A DNA stretch of 64,000 nucleotides from Streptomyces sp. NBC_00690 (GTDB taxonomy: Bacteria > Actinomycetota > Actinomycetes > Streptomycetales > Streptomycetaceae), in the NCBI RefSeq assembly GCF_036226685.1, contig NZ_CP109009.1, forward strand, positions 8,397,501 to 8,461,500, written 5' to 3'. The position numbers were made by a program, and so were the translations under genes. Of the stretch, positions 12,701 through 20,800 are shown in pieces. A model generated the notes under the pieces. The model worked only from the letters and a program-made list of their open reading frames with translations. It was not told the DNA's origin and searched no databases. Every line of letters starts with the position of its first letter. Within the stretch, counting starts at the first letter, position 1.

Positions 12701-14758
12701 AGTCCGCAGGAATCCCTCTACTACCTGGACTGGACTCCGCTTCCTCTGGTGGTGAGAGACACGGATGTGCTCTCTCCGGGCCGGTCGGTCGAAGAATGGC
12801 CTGTCGTAGGACAGGGCAGTGAACTACAAGCAGCCCTGGACAAGGCCGGACTGCACGCCACTTACTATGCCGATCTGCCCGGCCACTCGGAGAGCAACTC
12901 CGAGCCCGGCACAGGCGGCAGCGGACAACCCTCTCCTTCAGTCGTCCTCGTCTCCGTCGGCCCTGGTCACAGTGACAGTGAAGTCTCGGTGGCATCCGTC
13001 CACACCGCGGTGTACCGAACTCTGGACGTAGTACAGCAATGGCTCTCAGACCCTCGGTGGGAGCGGTCCCGGCTGGTGGTCGTGACCAACGACGCAGTGA
13101 TCGCAAACGGCAGGGAGGGCGTCATCGCACCGGCTCAGGCTGCGATGTGGGGTTTGGTGCGCTCGGCGCAGTCCGAGCATCCAGGACGCTTTGTCCTCGT
13201 TGACACGGACCGTGACTCCAACTCGGTGCGCATGCTGCCCGAACTCCTCAATACCGCGGGTGATCAGTTCGCCGTGCGAGCAGGCGCCGCCTTTGTGCCT
13301 CGACTGGCGCATGCCGAAGATTCGACACGCAACGATGTGCCCACCGCCCCCTTCGAGGCCGAGGGTACGGTCTTGGTGACCGGCGCTTCGGGGCAGCTCG
13401 GCCAGGTCATGGCCCGACACCTGGTGACCGAGCACGGCGTACGTCATCTGCTGTTGGCCAGCCGAAGCGGTGGCGCGGCTGAAGGCATGGCCGAACTCGC
13501 GGCAGACCTGGCCGTTGACGGGGCAAAAGTGGCCCTTTCGGCCTGCGATGTTTCGGATCGGGGGGCGCTTGCGAAGCTCCTCGCAGAGGTTTCGCCGGAG
13601 CATCCGCTGACCGGCGTTGTGCACGCCGCCGGAGTGACCGAAGACGGTATCGTCGCCGGGCTCACCAAGGACCAGACCGAACGAGTGCTCCGCCCCAAGG
13701 TGGATGCAGCAATCCATCTGGATGAACTCACTCGTGACAGCGATCTGGGCGCCTTCGTTCTGTTCTCTTCCGCGGCCGGGGTGTTCGGCGCAGCTGGGCA
13801 GGCGAACTATGCCGCGGCCAATGCCTGCCTCGATGCAGTGGCCCAGTCCCGACGTGCGGCCGGACTTCCGGCGGTGTCCCTGGCGTGGGGTCTGTGGTCC
13901 GGTGGTGGCGGCATCACCGGCTCGATGAGCGAAACGGACCGTGGACGCATGACCCGCGGCGGCATAGAGCCACTTCCCGTCAGCGATGCGCTCGAACTCT
14001 TCGATGCGGCGATCGGTCACCCCCGAGCTGCGTTGATCCCGATACACCTGAATCTGGGGGTGCTTCGGCAAAGGGCCACGGCCGGTGAGCTGCCCGCTCT
14101 GCTTTCGTCACTCCTCCCCACTCCGGGCGGACGCGGACTGACACACACGGCTGGTGCGAACGGCAGCGACTCCGCCCATGGCACAGCGAACCCTTCACCG
14201 GAAGGCAACGGCACAACAGACCTCACCCTTCGCTTGGAAGGCCGAACCGAGGTCGAACAGCGCAAGCTGCTGCTCGACCTCGTATCCGAGCACGTTGCGT
14301 CAGTGCTCGCGCTTCCCTCCGCACGGGTGGTGAGGCCAACGCACACCCTGCGGGATCTGGGATTCGACTCCTTGACGGCAGTCGAGCTCCGCAATCGGCT
14401 CGCCACGGAAACCGGCCTCAAACTGCCGCCCACACTGGTCTTCGACCACCCCACTCCGGCCGATCTCGTCGAGTATCTGAAGGCCCAGGCTGCTCCCCAA
14501 CAGTTGGCGATCACAGCGCTACTGGCCGAGTTGGACGGTCTGGAAGAGGCGTTGCACAACAGTGCAGTGGCGGACGTGACACAGCGCGGCGCAATAGGCA
14601 TGCGCCTTCAGACATTGGCGACCCGGTGGTCGAACGGAATTCCTGGGAACGGAATCGACACCGAGCCCATCCAGGGTTCTGGAGCGAAGGATGGACTCGA
14701 TGCAGCTACCGACGACGAAATGTTCGATTTCATTGGTAAGGAATTCGGGATCTCCTGA
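2..14758 (+). CDS. Modular type I polyketide synthase, PKS A (5' partial): AT-DH-KR-ACP / KS-AT-DH-KR-ACP / KS-AT-DH-KR-ACP
   Basis: The frame is open from base 2 and begins inside a KS-AT linker, so the start codon and at least one KS lie upstream; the ATG at base 11 is internal. 4918 residues are visible. Residues from base 2: AT 66-407, DH 425-702, KR 890-1123, ACP Ser about 1215; KS 1281-1710 (Cys 1454), AT 1822-2163, DH 2181-2467, KR 2663-2897, ACP Ser 2982; KS from 3042 (Cys 3216), AT 3578-3919, DH 3938-4227, KR 4455-4687, ACP Ser 4790. All three ATs carry GHSVG and HAFH (malonyl-type). Each DH has an intact HxxxGxxxxP and a DxxxH, and every KR has the B-type acidic motif and catalytic Tyr. 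Three consecutive extension/ketoreduction/dehydration cycles are inferred, giving a conjugated triene segment. The acidic C-terminal tail is a docking region that ends in DDEMFDFIGKEFG. PKS B starts 87 bp downstream. Confidence 0.97.
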   Translation, partial: AQSMPTTADVGLSLAAGRAALEHRAALVGTDPEDLLRALAALAADERTEGAAQVVVGSVQDTAAPAFVFSGQGSQWWGMGRGLYELFPVFADVFDTVCVGLDGLLGCSLREVLFEGDGSGLAGTGLTQPALFVVEVALCGLLGSWGVVPAVVAGHSVGEFAAAYVAGVVSLEDACRLVAARGRLMEDLPPGGVMVAVEASEADVLPLLAGLEDRVGIAAVNSPTSIVLSGAEDAVTAVVEQLGDRRSKALTVSHAFHSPLMDPMLDAFRTVAESVTFHEPTVPIVSTVTGRPITAGEMSNPNYWVEHIRQPVRYADAVQSLAEQGVNVFLEVGPGGVLTGLTQTNLDHATAIPTLRPNTAEDLSLTTALAHLHVHGTVIDWPAFYTGRGAQLVDLPTYPFQHQHYWLRVPPQFDTEAIGVTDTDHPMLGATVMLPDGGMVLTGRLSLATHPWLADHAFAGVVLVPGTAFVELALRAGREAGCDLLEEITLEAPLVLPEHGGAQLRLAVGAADEAGRRTLTLHSRSDADPTNTVWTRHTSGSLALDQQQHTAADLTVWPPRGAEEVDTQNLYDQLDTIGFGYGPVFRGLKAAWRQGNTLFAEAALPEDAATEASAYGLHPALLDAALHASWLGLLSGSETGQGLLPFSWGEVRQSAVGADTVRIELTPVGTDTMSVLIADGSGQPIASIGSLVLRPVTAEQLKPTASIEQDALFRLDWVQGEPGTPHASTRLINLADLNPADAVPETDFVIARIATATDESSELASTAQTIRATTHRTLRLLQEWLTDTRFDSARLVLVTHRAVAVSAEERSTLDPAQAAVWGLVRAAQSENPARFILVDTDDDDLSSLHPALAMEEPQIAMRSGRILLPRLTRATHSEAEGTDSTFPAEGTTLITGATGTLGRLLARHLVTTHGVRHLVLASRRGPDAVGSAEFTEELTALGAEAITVACDIADRTELGALLDAIPAEHPLTAVVHVAGVTDDGTIGALTSDRLDSVFRPKVDAALNLHELTSSLDLSAFVLFSSISATLGGAGQGNYAAANAYLDALAQQRRAAGLPAVSLAWGLWADDSGMTGVLDTADHARIRRMGLLSMDSAQGLALFDAACLSREDVLYPAALDKSGLRTQAAEGRVPALLRGLVKAPMRISRATRGGVTPGGIADRAATFADDLVALPEAEQDRLLMDLVRRQIANVLGHTSPNEIEPGRAFKELGFDSLTAVELRNLLNAATGTRLPATLVFDHPTPIALTRFLRSEILGDRSAPAPSGSPVPNLPESTSAVGDELMAIVGMSCRYPGGVRSPEDLWRLVSEGGDAVGGFPGDRGWDLEALYHPDPDHAGTSYTREGGFLHDAAQFDPDFFEISPREALAMDPQQRLLLETSWEAFERAGIDPSSVRGSRTGVFAGVMYHDYGSRLSTAPEGLEGYLVNGSAGSIASGRVAYTFGLEGPAVTVDTACSSSLVALHLAAQSLRQGECEMALVGGVTVMATPNTFVEFSRQRGLAVDGRCKAFSAAADGTGWAEGVGMLLVERLSDARRLGHRVLAVVRGSAVNQDGASNGLTAPNGPAQQRVIRQALANAGLGSADVDVVEAHGTGTSLGDPIEAQALLATYGQDRPADRPLLLGSLKSNIGHTQAAAGVAGVIKMVMAMRHGVVPRTLHVDEPSPHIDWSAGAVELITEPVEWAVEGRPRRAGVSSFGVSGTNAHVVIEQAPEAEPEPESDSTKVPAQGTATAWLLSAETEQALRAQAQRLLAHMAEHQDARLVDVGLSLATSRAALGHRSVAIGAGHDELMEGIEAIAAGRTNPQAVQRTDPSKGLIGGAEKPAFVFSGQGSQWWGMGRGLYELFPVFADVFDTVCVGLDGLLGCSLREVLFEGDGSGLAGTGLTQPALFVVEVALCGLLGSWGVVPAVVAGHSVGEFAAAYVAGVVSLEDACRLVVARGRLMEDLPSGGVMVAVEASEADVLPLLAGLEDQVGIAAVNSPTSIVLSGTEDAVTAVVEQLGDRRSKALTVSHAFHSPLMDPMLDAFRTVAESVTFHEPTVPIVSTVTGRPITTGEMSNPEYWVQHIRQPVRYADAVQALAEQGVSVFLEVGPGGVLTGLTQTNLDHATAIPTLRPNTAEDLSLTTALAHLHVHGTVIDWPAFYTGRGAQLIDLPTYPFQRDRYWLDVPAPRGGIAAAGLTATHHELLGAMTVMPDGGGSLFSGRLSLTTHPWLADHSVSGVCLLPGTAFLEMCIQAGDELGCGRVDELTLAAPLVLPDTGAVQLRLIVGISADQSARRTVKVYSRPEGSTDAEPESPWICHATGFLTPDTDRHYAMTGRGTDGSAEEWPPIGATVVDLDGSYQQLAASGFVYGPVFQGLRQLWRRGEELFAEVALPQGASVDGFALHPALLDATLHALGAADFLTAGHEGRLPFAWNGVSVYATGAEAVRVRLPHAVEGSDSISLWITDGVGSVVASVDSLTLRTVDPEQLKAASDPHRDSLFRIEWEQHEPSTTDTPVPVAVLDTLSELGSAQTSAAEMVAIRVAGAGSESDFLCSAPVQSVLPLLQEWLAEERFAASRLLVMTRRAVAVSSSHKDGTAADVDMGQAAVWGLVRSAQSENPGRFTLVDCDTDDTTLLSEAAATGEPQIAIREGRLLVPRLARIDAGSRTGSGTPSKATTFSSTGTVLITGASGTLGRLIARHLVTTHGVRHLVLASRRGPDAEGAQHFIAELEGLGAHAAAVSCDVADRAALVELLATIPADRPLTGIVHAAGVVDDGTLPTLTPESIDRVFGPKAIAAMNLHELTLGLELSAFVLFSSAAGTLGSAGQGNYAAANCVLDALAESRRAAGMPALSMAWGLWAESSTLTEDLADADRHRISRSGLIAFQAEKGLALFDEASRSALPVVIPVQLDMGTLQTQAQNGTLSPVLRRLVRTPARRMLDATSESVGALSLVQRLNALAPAEQYHLVLDLVRTQIAAVLGHQTDTGIVADRQFKELGFDSLTAVELRNTLNTATGLRLNATLVFDHPTPEALSRFLLAELVTSNASGALVNTPVSLPVGDELMAIVGMSCRYPGGVRSPEDLWRLVSEGGDAVGGFPGDRGWDLEALYHPDPDHAGTSYTREGGFLYGAGEFDPSFFGISPREALAMDPQQRLLLETSWEAFERAGIDPSSVRGSRTGVFAGVMYHDYASQLGQVIPDGVEGHLGMGTSGSVASGRLSYTFGLEGPAVTVDTACSSSLVALHLAAQSLRQGECEMALVGGVTVMATPNTFVEFSRQRGLAVDGRCKAFSAAADGTGWAEGVGMLLVERLSDARRLGHRVLAVVRGSAVNQDGASNGLTAPNGPAQQRVIRQALANARLSSADVDVVEAHGTGTSLGDPIEAQALLATYGQDRPADRPLLLGSLKSNIGHTQAAAGVAGVIKMVMAMRHGVVPRTLHVDEPSPHIDWSAGAVELATEPLEWAAVEGRPRRAGVSSFGVSGTNAHVVIEQAPEAERPVNAPESGPLSDVVTWVLSAKEEDSLRTQAQRLAAHLDAHPQVQSADVGLTLATSRAVLEQRAAIVGTDRGALLAGLMAIASGQVTDGVIRGDSERSLNRLAFVFSGQGSQWWGMGRGLYELFPVFADVFDTVCVGLDGLLGCSLREVLFEGDGSRLAGTGLTQPALFVVEVALCGLLGSWGVVPAVVAGHSVGEFAAAYVAGVVSLEDACRLVVARGRLMEDLPAGGVMVAVEASEADVLPLLAGLEDRVGIAAVNSPTSIVLSGAEDAVTAVVEQLGDRRSKALTVSHAFHSPLMDPMLDAFRTVAESVTFHEPTLPIVSTVTGRPITTGEMSNPEYWVEHIRQPVRYADAVQALAEQGVSVFLEVGPGGVLTGLTQTNLDHATAIPTLRPNTAEDLSVATALAHLHVHGTPIDWPAFYTGRGAQLIDLPTYPFQRNRYWLESGPAVSDVASFGLASAGHPLLGATAVLANGDGALLTGRLSLDTHPWLAEHMVNGVVLLPGTALLELAVQAASEVGFDRVDELVLGAPLLLPDRGSSQFQVVVGGPDEAGRRAVSIHSRTERDSGAEWLRHATGYLSDAKLQAPDPSDQAVQEPDGPSFLNGSNDWPTHDSESMNIDGVYERLSDLGFGYGPLFQGLRGVWRRGSDVFAEVALPEGTVVDGFGVHPALLDSALHALGVSGVLEDTGQGRIPFSWSGVQLTATGATRLRVKITSTGADKVALTAIEPSGQTVITVDSLVLRPVSPEQLDQARGQQSPQESLYYLDWTPLPLVVRDTDVLSPGRSVEEWPVVGQGSELQAALDKAGLHATYYADLPGHSESNSEPGTGGSGQPSPSVVLVSVGPGHSDSEVSVASVHTAVYRTLDVVQQWLSDPRWERSRLVVVTNDAVIANGREGVIAPAQAAMWGLVRSAQSEHPGRFVLVDTDRDSNSVRMLPELLNTAGDQFAVRAGAAFVPRLAHAEDSTRNDVPTAPFEAEGTVLVTGASGQLGQVMARHLVTEHGVRHLLLASRSGGAAEGMAELAADLAVDGAKVALSACDVSDRGALAKLLAEVSPEHPLTGVVHAAGVTEDGIVAGLTKDQTERVLRPKVDAAIHLDELTRDSDLGAFVLFSSAAGVFGAAGQANYAAANACLDAVAQSRRAAGLPAVSLAWGLWSGGGGITGSMSETDRGRMTRGGIEPLPVSDALELFDAAIGHPRAALIPIHLNLGVLRQRATAGELPALLSSLLPTPGGRGLTHTAGANGSDSAHGTANPSPEGNGTTDLTLRLEGRTEVEQRKLLLDLVSEHVASVLALPSARVVRPTHTLRDLGFDSLTAVELRNRLATETGLKLPPTLVFDHPTPADLVEYLKAQAAPQQLAITALLAELDGLEEALHNSAVADVTQRGAIGMRLQTLATRWSNGIPGNGIDTEPIQGSGAKDGLDAATDDEMFDFIGKEFGIS
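197..1222 (+). repeat. Malonyl-AT cassette, copy 1 (module 1)
   Basis: 1026 bp from the AFVFSGQGSQ start to the QHQHYWL end. Copy-specific variants: LVAARGR (others LVVARGR), DLPPGG, SGAEDAV, NYWVEH, GVNVF. Confidence 0.9.
3836..4042 (+). repeat. Shared KS N-terminal block, module 2 copy
   Basis: 207 bp that I read as identical to 9119-9325 (module 3). It starts a few bases before the KS and ends in the GGFL motif, after which the two KSs diverge. Confidence 0.85.
3842..9045 (+). other. PKS module 2: KS-AT(malonyl)-DH-KR-ACP
   Basis: KS 3842 to about 5130 with Cys codon 4361-4363 and both His motifs (EAHGTGT, NIGHTQ). AT 5465-6490, DH from 6542 (HSVSGVCLLP; HPALLDATLH), KR from 7988 with VVDDG (B-type), ACP Ser 8945-8947. 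All catalytic motifs that I can check are intact, so an alkene-forming cycle is expected. The first 207 bp of the KS region are identical to those of module 3. Confidence 0.95.
5465..6490 (+). repeat. Malonyl-AT cassette, copy 2 (module 2)
   Basis: 1026 bp. Variants: DLPSGG, EDQVG, SGTEDAV (only this copy), EYWVQH, tail QRDRYWL. One base change in the G-rich left edge (GGGTAGTCAG instead of GGGGAGTCAG). Confidence 0.9.
9119..9325 (+). repeat. Shared KS N-terminal block, module 3 copy
   Basis: Partner of 3836-4042. Upstream, the ACP-KS linkers of the two modules are unrelated, so the left edge is sharp. Confidence 0.85.
10733..11758 (+). repeat. Malonyl-AT cassette, copy 3 (module 3)
   Basis: 1026 bp. 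Variants: GSRLAG, DLPAGG, SGAEDAV, TLPIV, LSVATALAHLHVHGTPIDW (shared with copy 7), unique tail QRNRYWL. Confidence 0.9.
12284..12570 (+). repeat. Shared DH block, copy in module 3
   Basis: 287 bp nearly identical to 49243-49529 in module 10, with the same G/T-rich codon usage as the AT cassettes. It encodes the DH C-terminal half including HPALLDSALHALGV. Confidence 0.85.
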
Positions 14759-14845
14759 ATCAGCAGGCTGCCGGACACCCGTGCCAGCCTCAACCATTTG
14801 CTGACCTCCGGGCCCAAAAGGCTCCTCTGTAAAAGGTGATCCCAG

Positions 14846-17800
14846 GTGACTGAACTTCAGGCAAAGAGTAACGAAGAGAAGCTGCGCTACTTCCTCAAGC
14901 GGGTTTCCACAGACCTCCACGAAGCTCGCGAGCGGCTCCAGGAACTCGATGCTGCCCAGCACGAGCCGATCGCCATCGTCGCGATGGGCTGCCGGTATCC
15001 CGGCGGGGTCACCTCACCTGAAGACCTCTGGCGCTTGGTTTCGGACGGCCATGACGCGATCGGCGGCTTTCCGATCGATCGAGGCTGGGACCTGGAAGCA
15101 CTCTTCGACTCGGACCCGGACAATCGTGGAACCAGCCATGTTCGGGAGGGCGGGTTCCTCGGAGAGATCGACCGATTTGATGCGGGCCTCTTTGAGATAT
15201 CGCCCCGCGAAGCACAGACCATGGACCCCCAGCAGCGCCTGCTCTTGGAGACCACCTGGGAGACCATTGAGCGAGCAGGAATCGACCACACATCCCTCAG
15301 GGGAAGCCGCACCGGAGTATTCGCCGGAGTGATGTATCACGATCACTCGTCGGTGCTGCAACAAGCGGTGGAGGACGTCGAGGGTTACATCGGAACCGGC
15401 AGCGCTGCCAGTGTCATTTCGGGCCGGATCGCCTATTCCTTCGGCCTTGAGGGGCCTGCGGTGACGGTGGATACGGCGTGTTCTTCGTCGTTGGTGGCGT
15501 TACATCTCGCAGTTCAGGCACTGCGGCAGGGCGAATGTGATCTGGCCCTGGCCGGCGGAGTCACCGTCATGTCCACCCCAACCGCTTTTGTGGACTTCAG
15601 TCGTCAGCGTGGGTTGGCTATTGATGGTCGGTGCAAGGCGTTTGCTGCGGCTGCGGATGGTACGGGCTGGGCTGAGGGCGTTGGAATGCTCCTGGTGGAG
15701 CGGTTGTCGGATGCTCGTCGGCTGGGCCATCCGGTACTCGCGGTGGTGCGGGGTTCTGCGGTGAATCAGGATGGTGCGTCGAACGGTCTTACCGCGCCGA
15801 ATGGTCCTGCCCAGCAGCGGGTGATCCGCCAGGCGTTGGCGAACGCCCGTCTGAGTTCCGCTGATGTGGACGTGGTGGAGGCGCACGGTACGGGTACGTC
15901 GCTGGGCGACCCGATTGAGGCGCAGGCACTACTGGCGACCTATGGTCAGGACCGCCCAGCGGACCGTCCACTGCTGCTTGGTTCACTGAAGTCGAACATC
16001 GGTCACACCCAGGCGGCTGCGGGCGTGGGTGGTGTGATCAAGATGGTGATGGCCATGCGGCACGGTGTCGTGCCGCGTACCTTGCATGTGGATGAGCCGT
16101 CTCCGCATATCGACTGGTCGGCAGGAGCCGTCGAGCTGGCTACCGAGCCGATGGAATGGGCCGAGGACCCAGCCAGGCCCCGCCGAGCAGCGATCTCGTC
16201 CTTCGGCTTCAGCGGCACCAACGCCCATGCAATCATCGAGGAAGTACTCAGTCCAGAACCTCAGGTGCGGACCGAAGAGGAAGGGCAGCGGGAGTGGCGC
16301 CCGACCCCCATCTTGATTTCGGGGAAGACAGACACCGCAGTCCGTGACCAAGCGGCCAAGCTGCTGTTGCACATGGATCACGCCGGGTCCGCTTCATTGG
16401 TGGACCTGGGGTTCTCGTCGGCAACATCACGTGCCGCGTTGGAGCACCGCGCCGCGATCGTAGCTACGGATCGACAAGGACTTCGGGTAGCACTGGAAGT
16501 TCTGGCGCGAGGAACTCAGACGGACGCAGGCACCTCATTGGTGGCAAAGGCCGTGGCGGCTCCGCAGCAAACGATGGCGTTTGTGTTTTCGGGGCAGGGG
16601 AGTCAGTGGTGGGGTATGGGGCGTGGGTTGTATGAGTCGTTCCCGGTGTTTGCGGATGTGTTTGACACTGTGTGTGTCGGGTTGGATGGGTTGTTGGGGT
16701 GTTCGTTGCGGGAGGTGTTGTTTGAGGGTGATGGGTCGGCGTTGGCTGGTACGGGGTTGACTCAGCCTGCGTTGTTTGTGGTGGAGGTGGCGTTGTGTGA
16801 GTTGTTGGGGTCGTGGGGTGTGGTTCCTGCTGTGGTGGCGGGTCATTCGGTGGGTGAGTTCGCTGCCGCGTATGTGGCGGGTGTGGTGTCGTTGGAGGAT
16901 GCGTGCCGGTTGGTGGTGGCTCGCGGCCGGTTGATGGAGGACCTTCCGCCGGGTGGGGTGATGGTCGCGGTCGAAGCCTCCGAGGCCGACGTCCTCCCGC
17001 TCCTGGCCGGCCTGGAGGACCAGGTCGGGATTGCGGCGGTCAATAGCCCCACCTCGATCGTGCTCTCCGGCACCCACGACGCGGTCACCGCGGTCGTAGA
17101 ACAGCTAGGTGACCGGCGCTCGAAGGCACTGACCGTCTCCCACGCTTTCCACTCACCGTTGATGGATCCGATGCTGGAAGCGTTCCGTACGGTCGCGGAG
17201 AGCGTCACCTTCCATGAGCCGACCGTTCCGATCGTGTCCACGGTCACCGGCCGCCCGATCACGGCGGGGGAGATGTCGAACCCGAACTATTGGGTCGAGC
17301 ACATCCGCCAACCGGTCCGCTACGCGGATGCGGTCCAGTCGCTCGCCGAGCAGGGCGTGAGTGTCTTCCTTGAGGTCGGCCCTGGCGGAGTCCTGACCGG
17401 GCTGACGCAAACCAATCTCGACCATGCCACCGCCATCCCGACCCTCCGCCCCAACACCGCCGAAGACCTCTCCCTCACCACCGCCCTCGCGCACCTCCAC
17501 GTCCACGGCACTGTCATCGACTGGCCCGCCTTCTACACCGGCCGAGATGCCCAACTCATCGACCTCCCCACCTACCCCTTCCAACGCGACCGCTACTGGC
17601 TCGACGTCCGGTCTGACGCTGGTGATCTTGCTGAAGCGGGGCTTAGGGACGCTGAGCACCCGTTGCTTGCCGCAGTCGTTGCCATGGCCGAGGGCGATGG
17701 AGTGTTGCTCACCGGCCGTCTTTCGATGGCCGCGCACTCCTGGCTCGCTGAACACGTTGTTCTGGGAACAACGATCCTTCCCGGTACCGCATTGGTCGAG

Positions 17801-20800
17801 TTGGCGATCAGAGCGGGTGATCAGATTGGATGCGGGCGACTCGAAGAGCTGACTCTTCAGACGCCGCTCGTGCTTCCGGAGACAGGCAGCCTTCGACTAC
17901 AGGTTGCGGTGGGCGTACCCGACGAGCATGGTCATCGACCGATACGACTGTACTCACAGCGAGATGATGCCTTGGCGACCGAAGCCTGGGCTTGCCACGC
18001 TGTCGGAGCGGTGTCGCACACACAGGGAAGCAGCGATTCTGCGCTCCAGGAACCAGTTGTTGATCTAGCCGAGTGGCCCCCAATAGGTGCTGAGCCCGTT
18101 GATGTGAGTGCCCTGTACGACCAACTGGCCGAGGTCGGCCTGGAATACGGGCCGGTGTTTCGTGGCGTGCATGCCGGATGGCGCCGCAACGGGGAGTTCT
18201 TTGCCGAGATTTCCCTACCCGAGCAGACCTCAGTGGCTGGTTACGGTATCCATCCGGCCCTCTTCGACTCCGCCCTCCACTCGGTGGGTTTGGTGGGACC
18301 CGAGGAGCGGACCGATGGACCACTCGTGCCCTTCGCATGGAGCGGTGTCCGGCTTCATGCCACGGGCGCCACTTCCCTTCGCCTGCGTATCGCGCCTGCA
18401 AGCACAGGCGGGCGGGGCGCGCTATCACTCCTCGCTGCGGACGGCGAGGGAACAGTGGTGTTCTCAGTCGAATCCCTGGATCTCCGACCGGTCGATGCAG
18501 ACCAGCTCTCCCGGGCGGGGGACACAAGCGGCGACGGGCTGTTCCGGGTGGACTGGGTACCCCTACGGGACACGGCTTCCCTTGCGGTCAACGACGTTCG
18601 GATTCCTCTCCGTGACTCCCTGACCGGACTGGCTGGCGACTTGGATCCGGTTCCGGACGTGGTGGCGGTGAGGGTGCCGATGCTGTCGGGCTGCGGATCC
18701 CAGGCACCCACTGCAACCGTTCAAGCAACCCTGCTCCTCATACAAGAATGGCTTTCGCAACCTGAGTTCGAGCTATCGCGGCTGGTACTTGTGACGCAGG
18801 GCGCCGTGACGACGGGATTGCGCCCGACCCATGCCGCGGGCGATGCTGCTGGCCACAGCGCGACTGCGGAACCGTATGGTGAAGCGAACGCCGCGCAAGC
18901 GGCTGTTTGGGGGCTGGTCCGGTCCGCCCAGTTGGAACACCCCGGTCGATTCGGCCTGGTCGATCTCGTCGATCTGGACGATGGTGAAGACACCACTGAG
19001 CTGACGATCGCGATCGTCACGGATGAGCCGCAGATGGCACTGCGTGGGTCGCAGGTGCTTGTGCCACGCCTGGTGCAAGTGGAGCAGACGCTGCCGACCT
19101 CCAACCGTCAGCTCTCTTCCACCGAAGGAACGGTCCTCATCACCGGGGCTTCCGGCACGTTGGGGCGGATCGTTGCACGCCATCTGGTGGCCGAGGTCGG
19201 GGTACGAAGCCTCGTGCTGGCCAGCCGTAGCGGTCCAGCCGCTGAAGGCGCGGCAGAGTTCTCGGCTGAGCTGCGCGAACTGGGCGCCATCATCGACACG
19301 GTCGCCTGCGACGTCTCGGACCGTGAGGCACTCGTGCGGCTGCTCGACCGAGTACCGGGGGAGTACCCCTTGACCGGCGTCATCCATGCCGCTGGTGTCA
19401 CCGACGACGGTGTGATCTCTGCACTGACCCCCGAACGTGTTGCCACTGTGTTCAAGCCGAAGGTGGATGCCGCCTTCCATCTCCATGAACTGACGAAGGA
19501 CCTGGACCTCACCGCGTTCGTACTGTTCTCCTCCGCGGCCGGCACGTTCGGCAATGCAGGTCAAGGCAACTACGCGGCTGCCAACGCCGCCCTGGACGCA
19601 TTGGCCACCACCCGCCGTACCACCGGCCTGCCGGCGCTTTCCCTCGCATGGGGCCTGTGGGCACACACCAGTACACTCTCCGCCGAGTTGGCTGAGGCCG
19701 ACCACTACCGGATGAGTCGCTCAGGGCTTCTCCCCTTGGAGACCTCGGAGGGTCTCGCACTTCTGGACCGAGCACTCGGTGTGGACGAGCCAGCGCTTGT
19801 CCCCGCCCGCTGGGACTTCCCCGTACTGCGTGACCAGGCCCGATCCGGGTCACTCCCCGTACTTCTACGGAGCATGGTCCCCGTGTCCACACAACGGGTG
19901 CGGGCCGCAGCCACGCCGTCGGGCGGTGCGAGCACCACCCTCGCCAAGGAACTGGCCGAGCTGACCGAGAGTCGCCAACACGACGCCCTTGTCGAGCTCG
20001 TCATCACACATGCCGCTGCCGTCCTCGGGCACGGCCGGCCTGAATCCGTACAGGCGAACCAGGCGTTTCGCGAGCTCGGCTTTGACTCGCTCACAGCCGT
20101 CGAGCTGCGAAATCGTCTTGCTTCAGCGACCGGTGTGCGGCTGCCGGCCGGACTCGTCTTCGACTACCCGACGCCGCAGGCGCTTGCCAAGCATCTACGC
20201 CAGGAACTACTGGGTGCCGGGGCCGCCGCATCGACGCCTGTTGCGGTGCCCGCATCGGACGACCCCATCGCCATCGTCGCCATGAGCTGCCGCTACCCCG
20301 GCGGAGTGGAAACCCCCGAGGACCTTTGGGCGCTGATCGAACTCGGTCGGGACGCCATCTCGGACTTCCCGTCCGATCGTGGTTGGGATCTTGCCCTATT
20401 GTCCGAAGGAGGGTCCTCCGGCTCCAGCGATACAAGCGTGGGAGGGTTCCTCTACAAGGCGGGCGAGTTCGACGCGGGCTTCTTCGGGATTTCGCCGCGT
20501 GAGGCGCTGGCGATGGATCCGCAGCAGCGGTTGCTGCTGGAGACGTCGTGGGAGGCGTTCGAACGGGCCGGAATCGACCCCACAACTCTGCAGGGGAGTC
20601 GCACCGGTGTGTTCACCGGTGCGATGTACCACGACTACGCATCCTCCCTCCAAACGGTTCCCGAAGGCGTGGAAGGATTCCTCGGCACGGGGAACTCGGC
20701 GTCGGTGGTCTCGGGGCGGTTGTCGTACACGTTTGGTCTTGAGGGGCCTGCGGTGACGGTGGATACGGCGTGTTCTTCGTCGTTGGTGGCGTTGCATTTG

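Larger units (their letters stand above)
9125..14490 (+). other. PKS module 3: KS-AT(malonyl)-DH-KR-ACP
   Basis: KS from 9125 with Cys 9647-9649, AT 10733-11758, DH from 11813 (HMVNGVVLLP), KR from 13364, ACP Ser 14369-14371. The KR acidic motif is VTEDG, so the third position of the LDD signature is kept and B-type is predicted. The second half of the DH (12284-12570) is a shared block with the DH of module 10. The last ACP of PKS A is followed by an acidic docking tail. Confidence 0.94.
14963..20205 (+). other. PKS module 4: KS-AT(malonyl)-DH-KR-ACP
   Basis: KS from 14963 with Cys 15479-15481, AT 16577-17602, DH from 17657 (HVVLGTTILP; HPALFDSALH), KR from 19127 with VTDDG, ACP Ser 20087-20089. 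The AT copy has two private changes, LYESFPV and CELLGSW, where the other copies read LYELFPV and CGLLGSW. Alkene-forming cycle expected. Confidence 0.94.
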